Part shown: piece by piece, positions 11,471 through 21,900 of the stretch
Position numbering within the stretch: position 1 is the first letter of the stretch
Layout: each line of letters opens with the position of its first letter
Source of the DNA: Cyrtodaria siliqua
Lineage: Eukaryota > Mollusca > Bivalvia > Adapedonta > Hiatellidae
Length of the DNA: 64,000 nt
Direction of reading: 5' to 3'
Assembly (NCBI GenBank): GCA_037043455.1
Contig: JAWPHD010000001.1
Coordinates: 868,001-932,000, forward strand
Notes under the pieces: model-generated
The model's database searches: none
Seen by the model: only the letters and a program-made list of their open reading frames with translations
Told to the model about the DNA's origin: nothing
Program-made: the position numbers and the translations under genes

Positions 11471-11589
11471 ACAGGCAATGTAAGTATAACCGTATTATTT
11501 ATTCATGGCTATTATATGCTATCATATGCAAACACTATTTACTGCTTCCTAATTATGTATTAAGTATGTCTTAGGTTATTTTTAATAAA

Positions 11590-11594
11590 CAAGC
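11590..11594. repeat. Target-site duplication, left (CAAGC)
   Basis: CAAGC directly precedes the first TGTCAC of the 5' LTR and recurs directly after the 3' LTR at 19258-19262. Confidence 0.95.
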
Positions 11595-11919
11595 TGTCAC
11601 AAAATGTCACGGGTAGAGCGTACTGGTCGTATATAGCTCTTGTTATCGGTTACACCCAAAATCTATTGTTCGAGTTGAAACAATTTCACAATATTCATGA
11701 TCTATTCATGTAACACGTAAAAGCGTGCACATTTTAAGTGGCCGCCAGAGAGGCCGTGTCATAAGTTTAGTTTTGTGCTAATGCATGTAAACGGATAGGT
11801 ATATTTTCCTTAAACGGCAAAATTGTATAAGGGGCCTCTCGTGTTGATTCAATACTGTAGATTTAGCCACGTTTGTCACGGACTGAACGGGGGAAATAAT
11901 GATTTGGGCGTAATGTTTG

Positions 11920-11928
11920 CTATAAATG
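11920..11928 (+). promoter_or_regulatory. TATA-like box in 5' LTR
   Basis: CTATAAATG lies about 325 bases into the LTR, a plausible core promoter for the element's transcript. The same site recurs in the 3' LTR. Not proven; position and match only. Confidence 0.4.
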
Positions 11929-12661
11929 CCATTGTCTTCTAGCTATCGCCGGGATAATCGATAGTACTTTGTTGGAACAGAGATTGGACGGCAAATTTCA
12001 CAGGCAACATGTGGTTAGTAGTTTTATTAAACTTTTATCGTATATTTGTATTCAGTGGGCGGCGCCATCTTGTTTGACGGTTACGACATCCGGTTAGCAT
12101 TGATGTTTCTCAAACATAACTTTAGACTAGCATATGATTTGAAGTGACTTTATTAGATGTAATTATGGTAATTGATCATTAATTGTAAAACAATATTAAT
12201 TTGATAACAGTGGATAATAGGTGCATTAATTAACGTTGGCGTATAATTCAGTGATTGTAATACACGATTGTTAACATTAGTTAACAATGAGATGAGTGAC
12301 ACGAATAAATGCGTGCATGCATAACTCAGTGAGTGTAATATATGAGTAATTTGATCATGTTTATATTACATGTATTAAAGGGCATTGATTAACAGCGACG
12401 TACATAGCGTATACATGGCGTTGTAGAATATGTATACATTGCTACTAATCATTAGTACAGCTTACATATATTGATTGAATAATGATTTGTTTGGGTAATG
12501 ATAATTATGCAAGATTGTTATGTTTGTCAACCGACATCTAAAACGTATGTATAATTACAGCCTAAGCCATCCAGGATATAAGCCATCCAGGGTTGGAGTA
12601 AGCCATCTAGGTTTGGATATCCAGGAGTGGAGCTAAGCTTCCACGACTAACGTTACAAGCG

Positions 12662-12895
12662 GTGGAGACGGTCCCCGTACCTGCGCAGCCAGGTTTTACT
12701 AACGATAACCCCCGGGACACAAGGTGGGCCCGTTACCAGTCCTCACTGGAGGAATATCATTCACAATCTCAGTGGAGATTAACTGTCATTGCATCGCGTC
12801 ATCAACCCTTACAGAAGGCATTTGATGACAATCATCCATTGAATTCGCGCATCATCATCTTCATGAGCTCTCGCGCATCACAGTTATCGCGCTAG
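12662..12895 (+). CDS. Small LTR-contained ORF (77 aa), function unknown
   Basis: Open frame beginning METVPVPAQPGFTNDNPRDT and ending SSRASQLSR, wholly inside the 5' LTR and repeated at 18776-19009. It has no signal peptide, membrane segment or known motif; it is rich in Arg, Ser and Gln. It lies downstream of the TATA-like site, so it could be at the 5' end of the element's RNA and act as an upstream ORF. Identity of the two copies follows from LTR identity and is not evidence for coding. Confidence 0.25.
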   Translation: METVPVPAQPGFTNDNPRDTRWARYQSSLEEYHSQSQWRLTVIASRHQPLQKAFDDNHPLNSRIIIFMSSRASQLSR

Positions 12896-13145
12896 ATCAA
12901 CATTGTTATAGCTTTAACAACACTTTAGTGTCTTAGACATTCAGTATTTATAACAATACTAAGAACGTCTTAAACGTTCAGGAGAACATTCTTTTCATAG
13001 TTCATTTGTGTATTCGCTTGTTTTTTTAGATAATTGTATATATATTAAACATATTTTAAAAGTTGCATTAAATTTATGTAAATGCATTCACCGTCATTGA
13101 TTCTTTCCTGAGTTAGCCATACCACTAAGGTCATCCTGTGACAAC

Positions 13146-13164
13146 TGGTGTCAGAAGTGGGATT
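13146..13164 (+). promoter_or_regulatory. Primer binding site, tRNA-Leu type
   Basis: TGGTGTCAGAAGTGGGATT starts two bases after the 5' LTR. It is complementary to a tRNA 3' end reading AATCCCACTTCTGACACCA, the acceptor and T-arm sequence known for animal tRNA-Leu (CAA). This would prime minus-strand DNA synthesis. Confidence 0.85.
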
Positions 13165-13809
13165 TTGGGCGACTACGGAGGGAAAGAATCAATAAGTGAT
13201 CTTTATTATGATATACTAAATCTCTACTTATTATTTTAGAATTGTGTACCACCCTCTGATCCATCAGGGCGACTGTCGACGATCACGGCCACAGCTTGGA
13301 AGACAGGTCAAGACACGACAAGGGTAGGGTGAGTCCAAACTGTTGTTTTGTCCGTTCTTTCCTTGGCGCGAGGTCGCAGTGGTCTACACGAGTGGGTCTG
13401 AGGCACTTTTGCTCAATAATTTGGGTGTTTGTTTTACCTCCCTTGATATACACATAGTATCCAATTAGGTTGGCGAACAAGACGTTCTACTCATGTTGTG
13501 ACACTCGAGTATACTTTTATTAATGGGAGAAGTAAATATACATGTACATGTTATACACATTTTGATGATGGTTTAAGGTTTATGTCCAATATCAAATATA
13601 GATATTTTATGTAGTGTATATGTTTTGTGGAAGCTAGATACTATCTATACATAACCGTTAGTAGTTAGCGCTAGTACAAATGTGTATGTAACTTGTCCTA
13701 TGATGATGCCCAGGTATTTACTGAGGACACAGTGACTTACCATTAGTAGTTAGGTGAGTAGAATTATTAGTGACGTGTGTATTGTAATTATTGTAGTTAG
13801 TAGTCCACA
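13165..13809 (+). other. Retrotransposon leader
   Basis: A 645-base untranslated leader between primer site and ORF. No long plus-strand open frame; expected to carry packaging signals, which I cannot delimit. The minus-strand frame at 13283-13480 is taken as chance. Confidence 0.6.
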
Positions 13810-16800
13810 ATGTCCATAGACATGACGTCCATAAAGGATCTTACGGAAATGGGAAAGGAGTTAGGGTATGCTGGAGAGGAGCTTAGAACCTTTGTTAAAG
13901 ACGAACAGGCTAGGGAAAGGGAATTTAGACTTAAGGAAAGAGAATTAGCAAAGCAGGAAAGAGATGAAGAAAGTAGAATAGTTAAAGAGAAGCTAGAATT
14001 CGAAAGTAGGTTAGCTACAGAGAAGGTAGAATTAGAAAGTAGACTAGCCACAGAGAAGCTAGAATTAGAAGCTAGGTTAGCTAAAGAGAAGCGAGATGAT
14101 GATAAAGAGAAGGTAGAATTAGAAAGTAGAATAGTAAAGGAGAAGCAAGAGTTAGAACATGAGAGGTTCGAAACAGATGGTAGACTAGCTAAGGCTAAGA
14201 TGATAATGGAAAGGGAGCAAAAAGAGTTTGAGCATAAGTTAGCTTTAGAGTTGGAAGCAGCTAAGACACATAGTAAGGAAAGTAAAACTGAAGGGAAAGA
14301 TAGTTATTCTGGGAAGTTAAAAGGTTCGAAGTTACCATACTTTGATGCTGACAAAGATAACATGGACAGTTACTTGTTACGGTTCGAGCGTTATGCTGAG
14401 TTACAGGAATGGACCAAAGATAAGTGGGCAGTTCATTTAAGTGCGTTATTAAGAGGCAAGGCCTTAGATGTATTTTCTAGATTACCTAGTGTAGATGCTC
14501 TTGACTATGACAAGTTAAAGGATGCTCTTTTAAAGAGATTTGAGCTAACTGAAGAAGGTTTTAGAAAGCGATTTAGAGCTTGTCTGCCTGAGAAAGGCGA
14601 GTCATTTATTCAGTTTATTAGTCGGTCTAGAAATTACTTAGATAGGTGGTTAGAGTTAGGGAAAGTAGCGCAGACTTATCAGGGCCTCATAGATTTCTTG
14701 TTGCGGGACCAGCTATTCAATGTTTGTAGTAGAGATCTGTTCTTATTTCTGAAAGAAAGAAAATTAGCTAGTGTAGGAGAAATGGCAACACAAGCAGATC
14801 AGTTTGCCGAGGCTAGAGGCGGAGCTCATAATGTAGTGTCGAAAGACAGAACTTTTAGAGATAGGCAAGGGGACGATCATAAACAGAAAGGCCAGAGTGG
14901 AAACTATAGAGGTGGTGGTAGTTCGATGGGTGCTAGAGGAGGTAGCAATAGTGGTAACATAGGTAGACCTTTTATTCGTTGTCGTCACTGTAATGGAAAT
15001 CATGCTTCACATGAGTGTAGGAAAGCGGTGAAAGTGTCCGCTGTCGTAGACAATTTTAGTGACAATAGTAGAGGGGACAACCATGTAGGTAGTCCGAACC
15101 AAGGTTTTAACAACCCATGGAATTTCGGTAGAGGTAGAGGTGGTCAAAACCGAGGTAGAGGTAGAGGCAGAGGTAGTAATAGTCCGGTTATTAAAACCGA
15201 GAGTAGTAGCTGTTGTGTAAAAGCGGATGGTGTAATGACGAAGATCGGAACATGTCTCTTTCCGTATGCAAATCTTCCAACGGCAGATGGTAGAGTGAAT
15301 GGCACGGACGTAATTGTAATGAGGGATACAGGTTGTACAGGTGTGGTAGTTAGGCGTAGTTTAGTTACGGATGACCAGTTGGTAGGTAAACAGTCACCGT
15401 GTATGTTGCTAAATAAGTCGGTAGAGCACGTGCCAATAGCGAGAATAGATGTAGATACACCTTTCTTTAAAGGGACTACAGAGGCACTATGTATGGATGA
15501 CCCGATGTATGATTTAACGATAGGGAACATAGATGGTTCAGCACTTCCGGTAATGTCCGATTTTAGAAGTAGCATAAGTAATGCCGTAGAGACTAGAGCG
15601 CAGGTTCAGAAGCAAGCTCAGGCTTATAGAAAATTAAAGGTTCCTGCAGCCGTAGGTGACATATCTAAAGCGGAGTTTATAGAAGCACAAACTCAAGACG
15701 AGTCATTAGGTCCTTGTAAGGTGAAGGCCAAGGATGGTGTAGTGAAGAAGTGTAAAGGGTCCGGTAGTTGTAAGTTTGTACATAAGAATAGGTTATTGTA
15801 CAGAGAATTTGAAGATAGTGGTAGTAGACAGTTTCACCAATTAGTGGTACCTACCCAGTATAGAACGACAGTGCTTAAGGTAGCTCATGAGTCGATTATG
15901 GGAGGTCATTTAGGCGTAAAGAAAACGTCAGATAGAGTATTGGCAGAATTTTATTGGCCAGGCGTTAGTGGAGATGTAACTAGGTATTGTAGGTCCTGCG
16001 ATGTATGCCAAAGGACAGTACCAAAAGGTCGAGTGACCAAAGTACATTTAGGTCAGATGCCACTGATAGATACACCATTTAAGCGGGTAGCCGTAGACAT
16101 AGTTGGACCAATTTTTCCAGTGTCGGATAGGAAAAATAGGTACATTTTAACCATGGTACACTATGCAACTAGGTATCCGGAGGCAGTAGCATTGCCCTCA
16201 ATTGAAACTGAGAGAGTAGCTGAGGCATTAGTTGATATGTTCAGTAGGCTAGGTGTACCAGAGGAAATGCTGACTGATTGTGGGTCACAGTTTACGTCAG
16301 AACTTATGGCTGAAGTAAGCAGGTTATTGTCTTTGCGTCAAATCATGACAACACCATATCACCCTATGTGTAACGGGTTAGTCGAACGATTTAACGGGAC
16401 GTTAAAGCAAATGTTACGGCGTATGTGTACCGAGAGACCCAAAGATTGGGACAAGTATCTCAATGCTTTATTGTTTGCATTTAGAGAGGTTCCACAAGAG
16501 AGTTTAGGATTTTCTCCGTTTGAGTTATTGTACGGTAGGTCAGTTAGAGGTCCCATGAGGATTCTTAGAGAGATGTGGGCAGGTGAAGTAGATAGTGATG
16601 AGGTTAAGACTACATATCAGTATGTTTTAGATCTGAAGGAGAAACTAGAGGAGACTTGTAAGATAGCTCAAAGTCAGTTAGTTAAGGCAAGTACCAAGTA
16701 TAAACGGTACTATGACCAGAAAGCTAGAGCTAGGAAGTTTAAGATAGATGACCAGGTGTTACTGTTACTCCCGACCGACAATAACAAGTTGTTATTACAA

Positions 16801-17370
16801 TGGAAAGGTCCGTTTTACGTTAGAGGGATAGTGAACACTATGGATTACCGTATCGAGATAAACGGAAAGTTAAAGACCTTTCATGCGAATATGCTGAAAG
16901 AGTATATAAGTAGAACCGATAATGTGCAACAAGGGGTGTTAACCGTAGTTAATGTTGCAGTTATTGAGGATAGTGAGGAAGACAGTAGTGAGGACACTAG
17001 TCCCATGTATTTTCCCACTAGTGTAGGTAAGGAGACAGCAGCCGATGTAGACATATCGGGCATGCTTAGTGTAGCAGAGAAACGAGAGGTAAGTCGTTTA
17101 GACTCTGAGTGTAGTACTGTTCGGTCCGATAAGTCGAGACCAACAGATGTAGTGCAGTGTAGCTTTAAGCACACGTTAGCAAAACCGATTAGGGAAACGA
17201 GAGACCCTACTCCATTTCGCAAACAGTATACTGGTAATGCGATGGATGCAATGTGTAAGGTTGGAGTTCTTGTAGTGGCAGGAAGTAGTGTTATTAGTAA
17301 CAGTAGAGTCGGGGTAATAGACCGAGGAAAGGACAATATTGGGGCAGACTATTTAAGTCGCCGCACATAA
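13810..17370 (+). CDS. gag-pol: Gag-protease-integrase polyprotein (1186 aa), RT/RNase H missing
   Basis: Residues about 20-150 are a charged coiled coil with reiterated ESRLATEKVEL units. Residues 168-345 match a retrotransposon Gag core (YFDADKDNMDSYLLRFERYA). A zinc knuckle C391-x2-C394-x3-H398-x4-C403 and Arg/Gly-rich linkers follow. The aspartic protease has D506-T-G. Integrase has the HHCC finger (H693, H700, C730, C733), the catalytic triad D763, D823, E859 (D-x59-D-x35-E) and a GPF module (W998-K-G-P-F). After residue 1050 the text resembles the spacer preceding RT, and the last residues (R1172-GKDNIGADYLSRRT) look like the usual end of RNase H. No YxDD motif exists anywhere, so RT and most of RNase H are lost, in frame. 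The first ATG is chosen because the frame is open from it and the leader precedes it. Confidence 0.93.
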   Translation: MSIDMTSIKDLTEMGKELGYAGEELRTFVKDEQAREREFRLKERELAKQERDEESRIVKEKLEFESRLATEKVELESRLATEKLELEARLAKEKRDDDKEKVELESRIVKEKQELEHERFETDGRLAKAKMIMEREQKEFEHKLALELEAAKTHSKESKTEGKDSYSGKLKGSKLPYFDADKDNMDSYLLRFERYAELQEWTKDKWAVHLSALLRGKALDVFSRLPSVDALDYDKLKDALLKRFELTEEGFRKRFRACLPEKGESFIQFISRSRNYLDRWLELGKVAQTYQGLIDFLLRDQLFNVCSRDLFLFLKERKLASVGEMATQADQFAEARGGAHNVVSKDRTFRDRQGDDHKQKGQSGNYRGGGSSMGARGGSNSGNIGRPFIRCRHCNGNHASHECRKAVKVSAVVDNFSDNSRGDNHVGSPNQGFNNPWNFGRGRGGQNRGRGRGRGSNSPVIKTESSSCCVKADGVMTKIGTCLFPYANLPTADGRVNGTDVIVMRDTGCTGVVVRRSLVTDDQLVGKQSPCMLLNKSVEHVPIARIDVDTPFFKGTTEALCMDDPMYDLTIGNIDGSALPVMSDFRSSISNAVETRAQVQKQAQAYRKLKVPAAVGDISKAEFIEAQTQDESLGPCKVKAKDGVVKKCKGSGSCKFVHKNRLLYREFEDSGSRQFHQLVVPTQYRTTVLKVAHESIMGGHLGVKKTSDRVLAEFYWPGVSGDVTRYCRSCDVCQRTVPKGRVTKVHLGQMPLIDTPFKRVAVDIVGPIFPVSDRKNRYILTMVHYATRYPEAVALPSIETERVAEALVDMFSRLGVPEEMLTDCGSQFTSELMAEVSRLLSLRQIMTTPYHPMCNGLVERFNGTLKQMLRRMCTERPKDWDKYLNALLFAFREVPQESLGFSPFELLYGRSVRGPMRILREMWAGEVDSDEVKTTYQYVLDLKEKLEETCKIAQSQLVKASTKYKRYYDQKARARKFKIDDQVLLLLPTDNNKLLLQWKGPFYVRGIVNTMDYRIEINGKLKTFHANMLKEYISRTDNVQQGVLTVVNVAVIEDSEEDSSEDTSPMYFPTSVGKETAADVDISGMLSVAEKREVSRLDSECSTVRSDKSRPTDVVQCSFKHTLAKPIRETRDPTPFRKQYTGNAMDAMCKVGVLVVAGSSVISNSRVGVIDRGKDNIGADYLSRRT

Positions 17371-17695
17371 TGACCGGTTTAATACAATAGTGTATTGCAG
17401 TGTATTGTACAATAATAGTATATGTTACGACAGGGTAGTGTACAATTGTAGAATAGTGTTGAAATTGTAATTACATATTATAGTCAGGTTATAACTGCAG
17501 TGGATGTTTTCCGGAAGACGGTCGTTGTACTGGCTGAAGGTTGCATCCCTCAGTAGTAATAGTTAACATACTCAAGCGATTGAGCGATCAGCTTCTACGT
17601 TTTGTCGCTCATTTGCTCAGAAGAATTAATAGTTTCTTAACGTGTAAATATTAATTATCATTTTGTTGAATTTTAAAAGTGTAGCACTTTCTTTA

Positions 17696-17705
17696 AGTGG
17701 GGAGA
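17696..17705 (+). promoter_or_regulatory. Polypurine tract
   Basis: AGTGGGGAGA lies three bases before the 3' LTR, where plus-strand DNA priming is expected. Confidence 0.8.
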
Positions 17706-17708
17706 TGT

Positions 17709-19257
17709 TGTCACAAAATGTCACGGGTAGAGCGTACTGGTCGTATATAGCTCTTGTTATCGGTTACACCCAAAATCTATTGTTCGAGTTGAAACAATTT
17801 CACAATATTCATGATCTATTCATGTAACACGTAAAAGCGTGCACATTTTAAGTGGCCGCCAGAGAGGCCGTGTCATAAGTTTAGTTTTGTGCTAATGCAT
17901 GTAAACGGATAGGTATATTTTCCTTAAACGGCAAAATTGTATAAGGGGCCTCTCGTGTTGATTCAATACTGTAGATTTAGCCACGTTTGTCACGGACTGA
18001 ACGGGGGAAATAATGATTTGGGCGTAATGTTTGCTATAAATGCCATTGTCTTCTAGCTATCGCCGGGATAATCGATAGTACTTTGTTGGAACAGAGATTG
18101 GACGGCAAATTTCACAGGCAACATGTGGTTAGTAGTTTTATTAAACTTTTATCGTATATTTGTATTCAGTGGGCGGCGCCATCTTGTTTGACGGTTACGA
18201 CATCCGGTTAGCATTGATGTTTCTCAAACATAACTTTAGACTAGCATATGATTTGAAGTGACTTTATTAGATGTAATTATGGTAATTGATCATTAATTGT
18301 AAAACAATATTAATTTGATAACAGTGGATAATAGGTGCATTAATTAACGTTGGCGTATAATTCAGTGATTGTAATACACGATTGTTAACATTAGTTAACA
18401 ATGAGATGAGTGACACGAATAAATGCGTGCATGCATAACTCAGTGAGTGTAATATATGAGTAATTTGATCATGTTTATATTACATGTATTAAAGGGCATT
18501 GATTAACAGCGACGTACATAGCGTATACATGGCGTTGTAGAATATGTATACATTGCTACTAATCATTAGTACAGCTTACATATATTGATTGAATAATGAT
18601 TTGTTTGGGTAATGATAATTATGCAAGATTGTTATGTTTGTCAACCGACATCTAAAACGTATGTATAATTACAGCCTAAGCCATCCAGGATATAAGCCAT
18701 CCAGGGTTGGAGTAAGCCATCTAGGTTTGGATATCCAGGAGTGGAGCTAAGCTTCCACGACTAACGTTACAAGCGGTGGAGACGGTCCCCGTACCTGCGC
18801 AGCCAGGTTTTACTAACGATAACCCCCGGGACACAAGGTGGGCCCGTTACCAGTCCTCACTGGAGGAATATCATTCACAATCTCAGTGGAGATTAACTGT
18901 CATTGCATCGCGTCATCAACCCTTACAGAAGGCATTTGATGACAATCATCCATTGAATTCGCGCATCATCATCTTCATGAGCTCTCGCGCATCACAGTTA
19001 TCGCGCTAGATCAACATTGTTATAGCTTTAACAACACTTTAGTGTCTTAGACATTCAGTATTTATAACAATACTAAGAACGTCTTAAACGTTCAGGAGAA
19101 CATTCTTTTCATAGTTCATTTGTGTATTCGCTTGTTTTTTTAGATAATTGTATATATATTAAACATATTTTAAAAGTTGCATTAAATTTATGTAAATGCA
19201 TTCACCGTCATTGATTCTTTCCTGAGTTAGCCATACCACTAAGGTCATCCTGTGACA
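17709..19257 (+). repeat. 3' LTR (1549 bp)
   Basis: Same length and, as read, same sequence as the 5' LTR; begins TGTCACA and ends TGTGACA. It also carries the 77-codon open frame (18776-19009). Confidence 0.97.
18776..19009 (+). CDS. Small LTR-contained ORF, 3' LTR copy
   Basis: Identical to the open frame at 12662-12895. In this position it would lie near or past the transcript end, so expression is less likely than for the 5' copy. Confidence 0.2.
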   Translation: METVPVPAQPGFTNDNPRDTRWARYQSSLEEYHSQSQWRLTVIASRHQPLQKAFDDNHPLNSRIIIFMSSRASQLSR

Positions 19258-19262
19258 CAAGC
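19258..19262. repeat. Target-site duplication, right (CAAGC)
   Basis: Direct repeat of 11590-11594. Confidence 0.95.
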
Positions 19263-19320
19263 CGAGCTCGAACAATCCCAATCCAAACTGCTTTGCCAGT
19301 TTTCAAAGATAAATATAAAA

Positions 19321-19530
19321 GTCGAGCATGACTTAAGCTAACATGTAGGCCTTATAGACTACTGACCTTTCCAAGTATGTAGCCCTGTCTTCACCACTCT
19401 TTGTGCTATGTATCGTCATATCCATTGCCTTTTAAAATAAGTATGCGAAATTATTTCTGTTTGTGGTGCAGTGCTGACCTACGGTGATATTGCGTGTGAT
19501 TGCTGTGGTTTCGATAAGACCATTTTTCTC
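19321..19530 (+). mobile_element. PLE-B subfamily tail copy
   Basis: Contains GACTTAAGCTAACATGTAGG, TACTGACCTTTCCAAGTATG, TAGCCCTGTCTTCACCACTC and the end AGTGCTGACCTACGGTGATA. The hairpin is degraded (GTAGGCC...GACTACT). Confidence 0.6.
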
Positions 19531-19689
19531 ATTTTTGACATTGTTTATCGATTACGGAAATCGACGAGAAAACAAATTATTTTCTACGCAGGTTTTGCAA
19601 AAGTACCATCGTTTTCGACACTATCATGTGTATACATCTCGGATATTGTCTAATTAATAATACGTTCTAGATGAGTAATTGTCCTAATA

Positions 19690-20015
19690 TAGAGACATAA
19701 GGTGAAATGACACAAATGAGATATAGGTTCCTATATAAACCATTGAGTCCAAACGCAATGGCATCGTAGGTCCGCACTGTACTACAAACAAGGAACAATA
19801 TTTAATTAATATAAACAATGAAAAAGACGAAATACAACATAAAGGGTGGTGAAGACAGGGCTACCTACTTGGAATGGTCAGTAGGCAATACGGCCTACAC
19901 GTTAGCTTGAATTGATTTCATGTGTACACACTCCTCACTATTACCCTGTCTTCAGCTCGCAAATAGACAAGACAGTGTAAACAAAACTACAACCCAGCAA
20001 AGGGAATTATCTAAC
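19690..20015 (-). mobile_element. PLE-B subfamily tail copy
   Basis: Antisense counterpart of 9555-9840: GGTCCGCACTGTACTACAAA, GGTGGTGAAGACAGGGCTAC, perfect hairpin GTAGGC/GCCTAC (19881-19898), then TAGACAAGACAGTGTAAACA. Confidence 0.65.
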
Positions 20016-20507
20016 AATGAAGTCCATATCCAAAGCAAATAACAAAAGAAACGCTAAGATGTTGTTGTAAGGCTATATAAAATACGAACTAATAAACATC
20101 TCAGCATGCATCCAGAATTTTACTTAACAACCACAGCAGTTAAGCCAAAGAGAAAACTAATCTAAGGTAAATCGTGTTTACAGTTTTAAGAAATGGAGGC
20201 TTAAAATCTGTCTCAAATGTATTTGCAATCTATATTAATGGTTTTCAAGACTCCCGACGGAGGTAATTATCCTGAAACTATAGGGGTTCACTTGAACATT
20301 ACCAGACTGTGCTCAGAGGTTCAAAAGGCGATAACACTGCAATTAACGAACACATAAGTACAACGACCAAAAATATAATGTGACAGACATATTTAACAAA
20401 AGATGTGGGCTGTGGCGGTGCTTTGGCAATTTGACAAAAGTACAATAGTGTAGTCGAAAAATATATCGTCCTGTTATCTGAACATAAATTATTAAAAATA
20501 CGTATAA

Positions 20508-20880
20508 ATTCGAACAGGACATGCAGCTTTCAGAAAACACAGTAAACCAAACGACACATATTAATTGCTAGGTTAACAAGGAATAAAGGCATTAGACGTC
20601 ACAAAAACAAAATCAGCTGACAATAGGGCTACCGCCTTGGAAAGGTCAGTGGCGGAAAAGGCCGCTGGGGGTTTAAACCAGGTTCTATGGTTCACCAAAC
20701 CTCACACTTAACCTACTGTCATCCCAATAAAACGGGATAGTGTAAATAAAGAAATCCCCGCCATGAACTATTCTCTAACTAACAAGGCAGCATTAATAGG
20801 CAAAATAATTCAAACACAAGATGCTCGTGTATATATAAATACAAATTATCAATAGCCTAGAAAGCCACAAAGAAGGTACT
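20508..20880 (-). mobile_element. PLE 3' tail copy
   Basis: Antisense tail: AACAGGACATGCAGCTTTCA, TGACAATAGGGCTACCGCCT, hairpin CAGTGGC...GCCGCTG with one G-T wobble, GGTTCACCAAACCTCACAC, AAACGGGATAGTGTAAATAA and CTAACAAGGCAGCATTAATA. Confidence 0.8.
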
Positions 20881-20884
20881 CATG

Positions 20885-21895
20885 TAAACATGTAATATAA
20901 ACCATGATAGCAAATATGCACTGACATACTTATCACCACACTCAATAGAAGAAAGAAAAAACCTACCCCACTTTTATGGTTAGGTTCGTATGTTCTATGT
21001 AAACAGTACACTACATTTTATATAATGCTTAATAAAGTGTCGTTTTATTGCAAAAACAATGTGTTGGTATTTTGTACATTTTCATCGTTGCAATTACCGA
21101 AACCTTTCGCAGAGATGTAAGTGTAATACGCAATTTCAACTGTTATAAATAGCCCATATTTGTACCGTTTGAACTTCAGTTATGCAAACGCAATGGCACT
21201 ATTAGATAAACAAACGTTCAATTTAAGCTGCAAACAACAGTACTTGACATTCAATAAAACATGTTTTTGAGACAGACTGCCGATTTATGAGACTAAGGTT
21301 CATTAAGAATCTGTTTTTCCCAATGATCTGTTATTATGTGTGCTGTCAATAGAAAAAGATGGATGAAGTCCAGATTCAACATCAGCAGATACGGAAGACT
21401 GTTTTTATTATTTACACAAAATCGCTTAAGAAATATTCGGAGAATGAAATAAAACATCAGCATACTAAAACCTGCACTTTAAGTTGAATGTGTCTGCTAA
21501 TATGTTGTTGTTTTTTGTTTTTTTTTAAATACTTATTACGGCGTTGTTGTTTTTTTGTGTTTGTTTTTAGTTTTTTTTTATTATAAAGTATCGACTAATG
21601 CCTCGATGCCGCAGACATTGTTGTAAACAAATGTTTGTAATTGCAGATGCACTTTTTGCAAAGCTACATTTATTAGGAAGGTTAGACTTCGTTGTTTTTT
21701 CTAATTAATTGAGTAAACATCTTCAAAATTGCACAAGCAACATGTCAGTCAGCCAAAACGTCGTAAATCAAACGATATTTTTAATGACAATTATTTCTAA
21801 AATATGCTGTTTCGTTTTACATTTGATACATAATTAGAATCGCCTAGCCTCAAAATGTTTCAACTTTAAAAATCATAGGGCGTGGACTAAATACT
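20885..21895. other. AT-rich stretch, nothing recognised
   Basis: No open frame or repeat family of those seen elsewhere; T-rich runs near 21507-21590. Confidence 0.35.
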
Positions 21896-21900
21896 GAAAA

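Larger units (their letters stand above)
11595..13143 (+). repeat. 5' LTR (1549 bp)
   Basis: Starts TGTCACA and ends TGTGACA, a 7-bp terminal inverted repeat. I saw no difference from the 3' LTR, and the lengths are equal. It holds a TATA-like CTATAAATG at 11920-11928, a GGCGCCATCTTG (YY1-like) motif near 12061, an AATAAA at 12304-12309, three short reiterations of TAAGCCATC(C/T)AGG around 12562-12613, and a 77-codon open frame. Confidence 0.97.
11595..19257 (+). mobile_element. LTR retrotransposon, Gypsy-type with integrase upstream, RT-less
   Basis: A 7663-bp element: 5' LTR, tRNA-Leu-type primer site, long leader, one ORF (gag, protease, integrase), polypurine tract, 3' LTR and 5-bp TSD. 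LTR retrotransposons replicate by reverse transcription from the primer site and insert through integrase. Here the integrase follows the protease, the order known from Gmr1-like Ty3/Gypsy elements, in which RT and RNase H come last; in this copy those domains are absent. Identical-looking 1549-bp LTRs argue for a recent insertion, so proteins were probably supplied in trans by an intact relative. The rest of the window lacks another copy. Confidence 0.95.

Noticed and set aside
13797..17336. Minus-strand open frames across the LTR element (13797-14051, 14764-15003, 15144-15575, 16359-16556, 16881-17336)
   Set aside because: They are shadows of the 1186-codon plus-strand ORF, with repetitive or biased composition.
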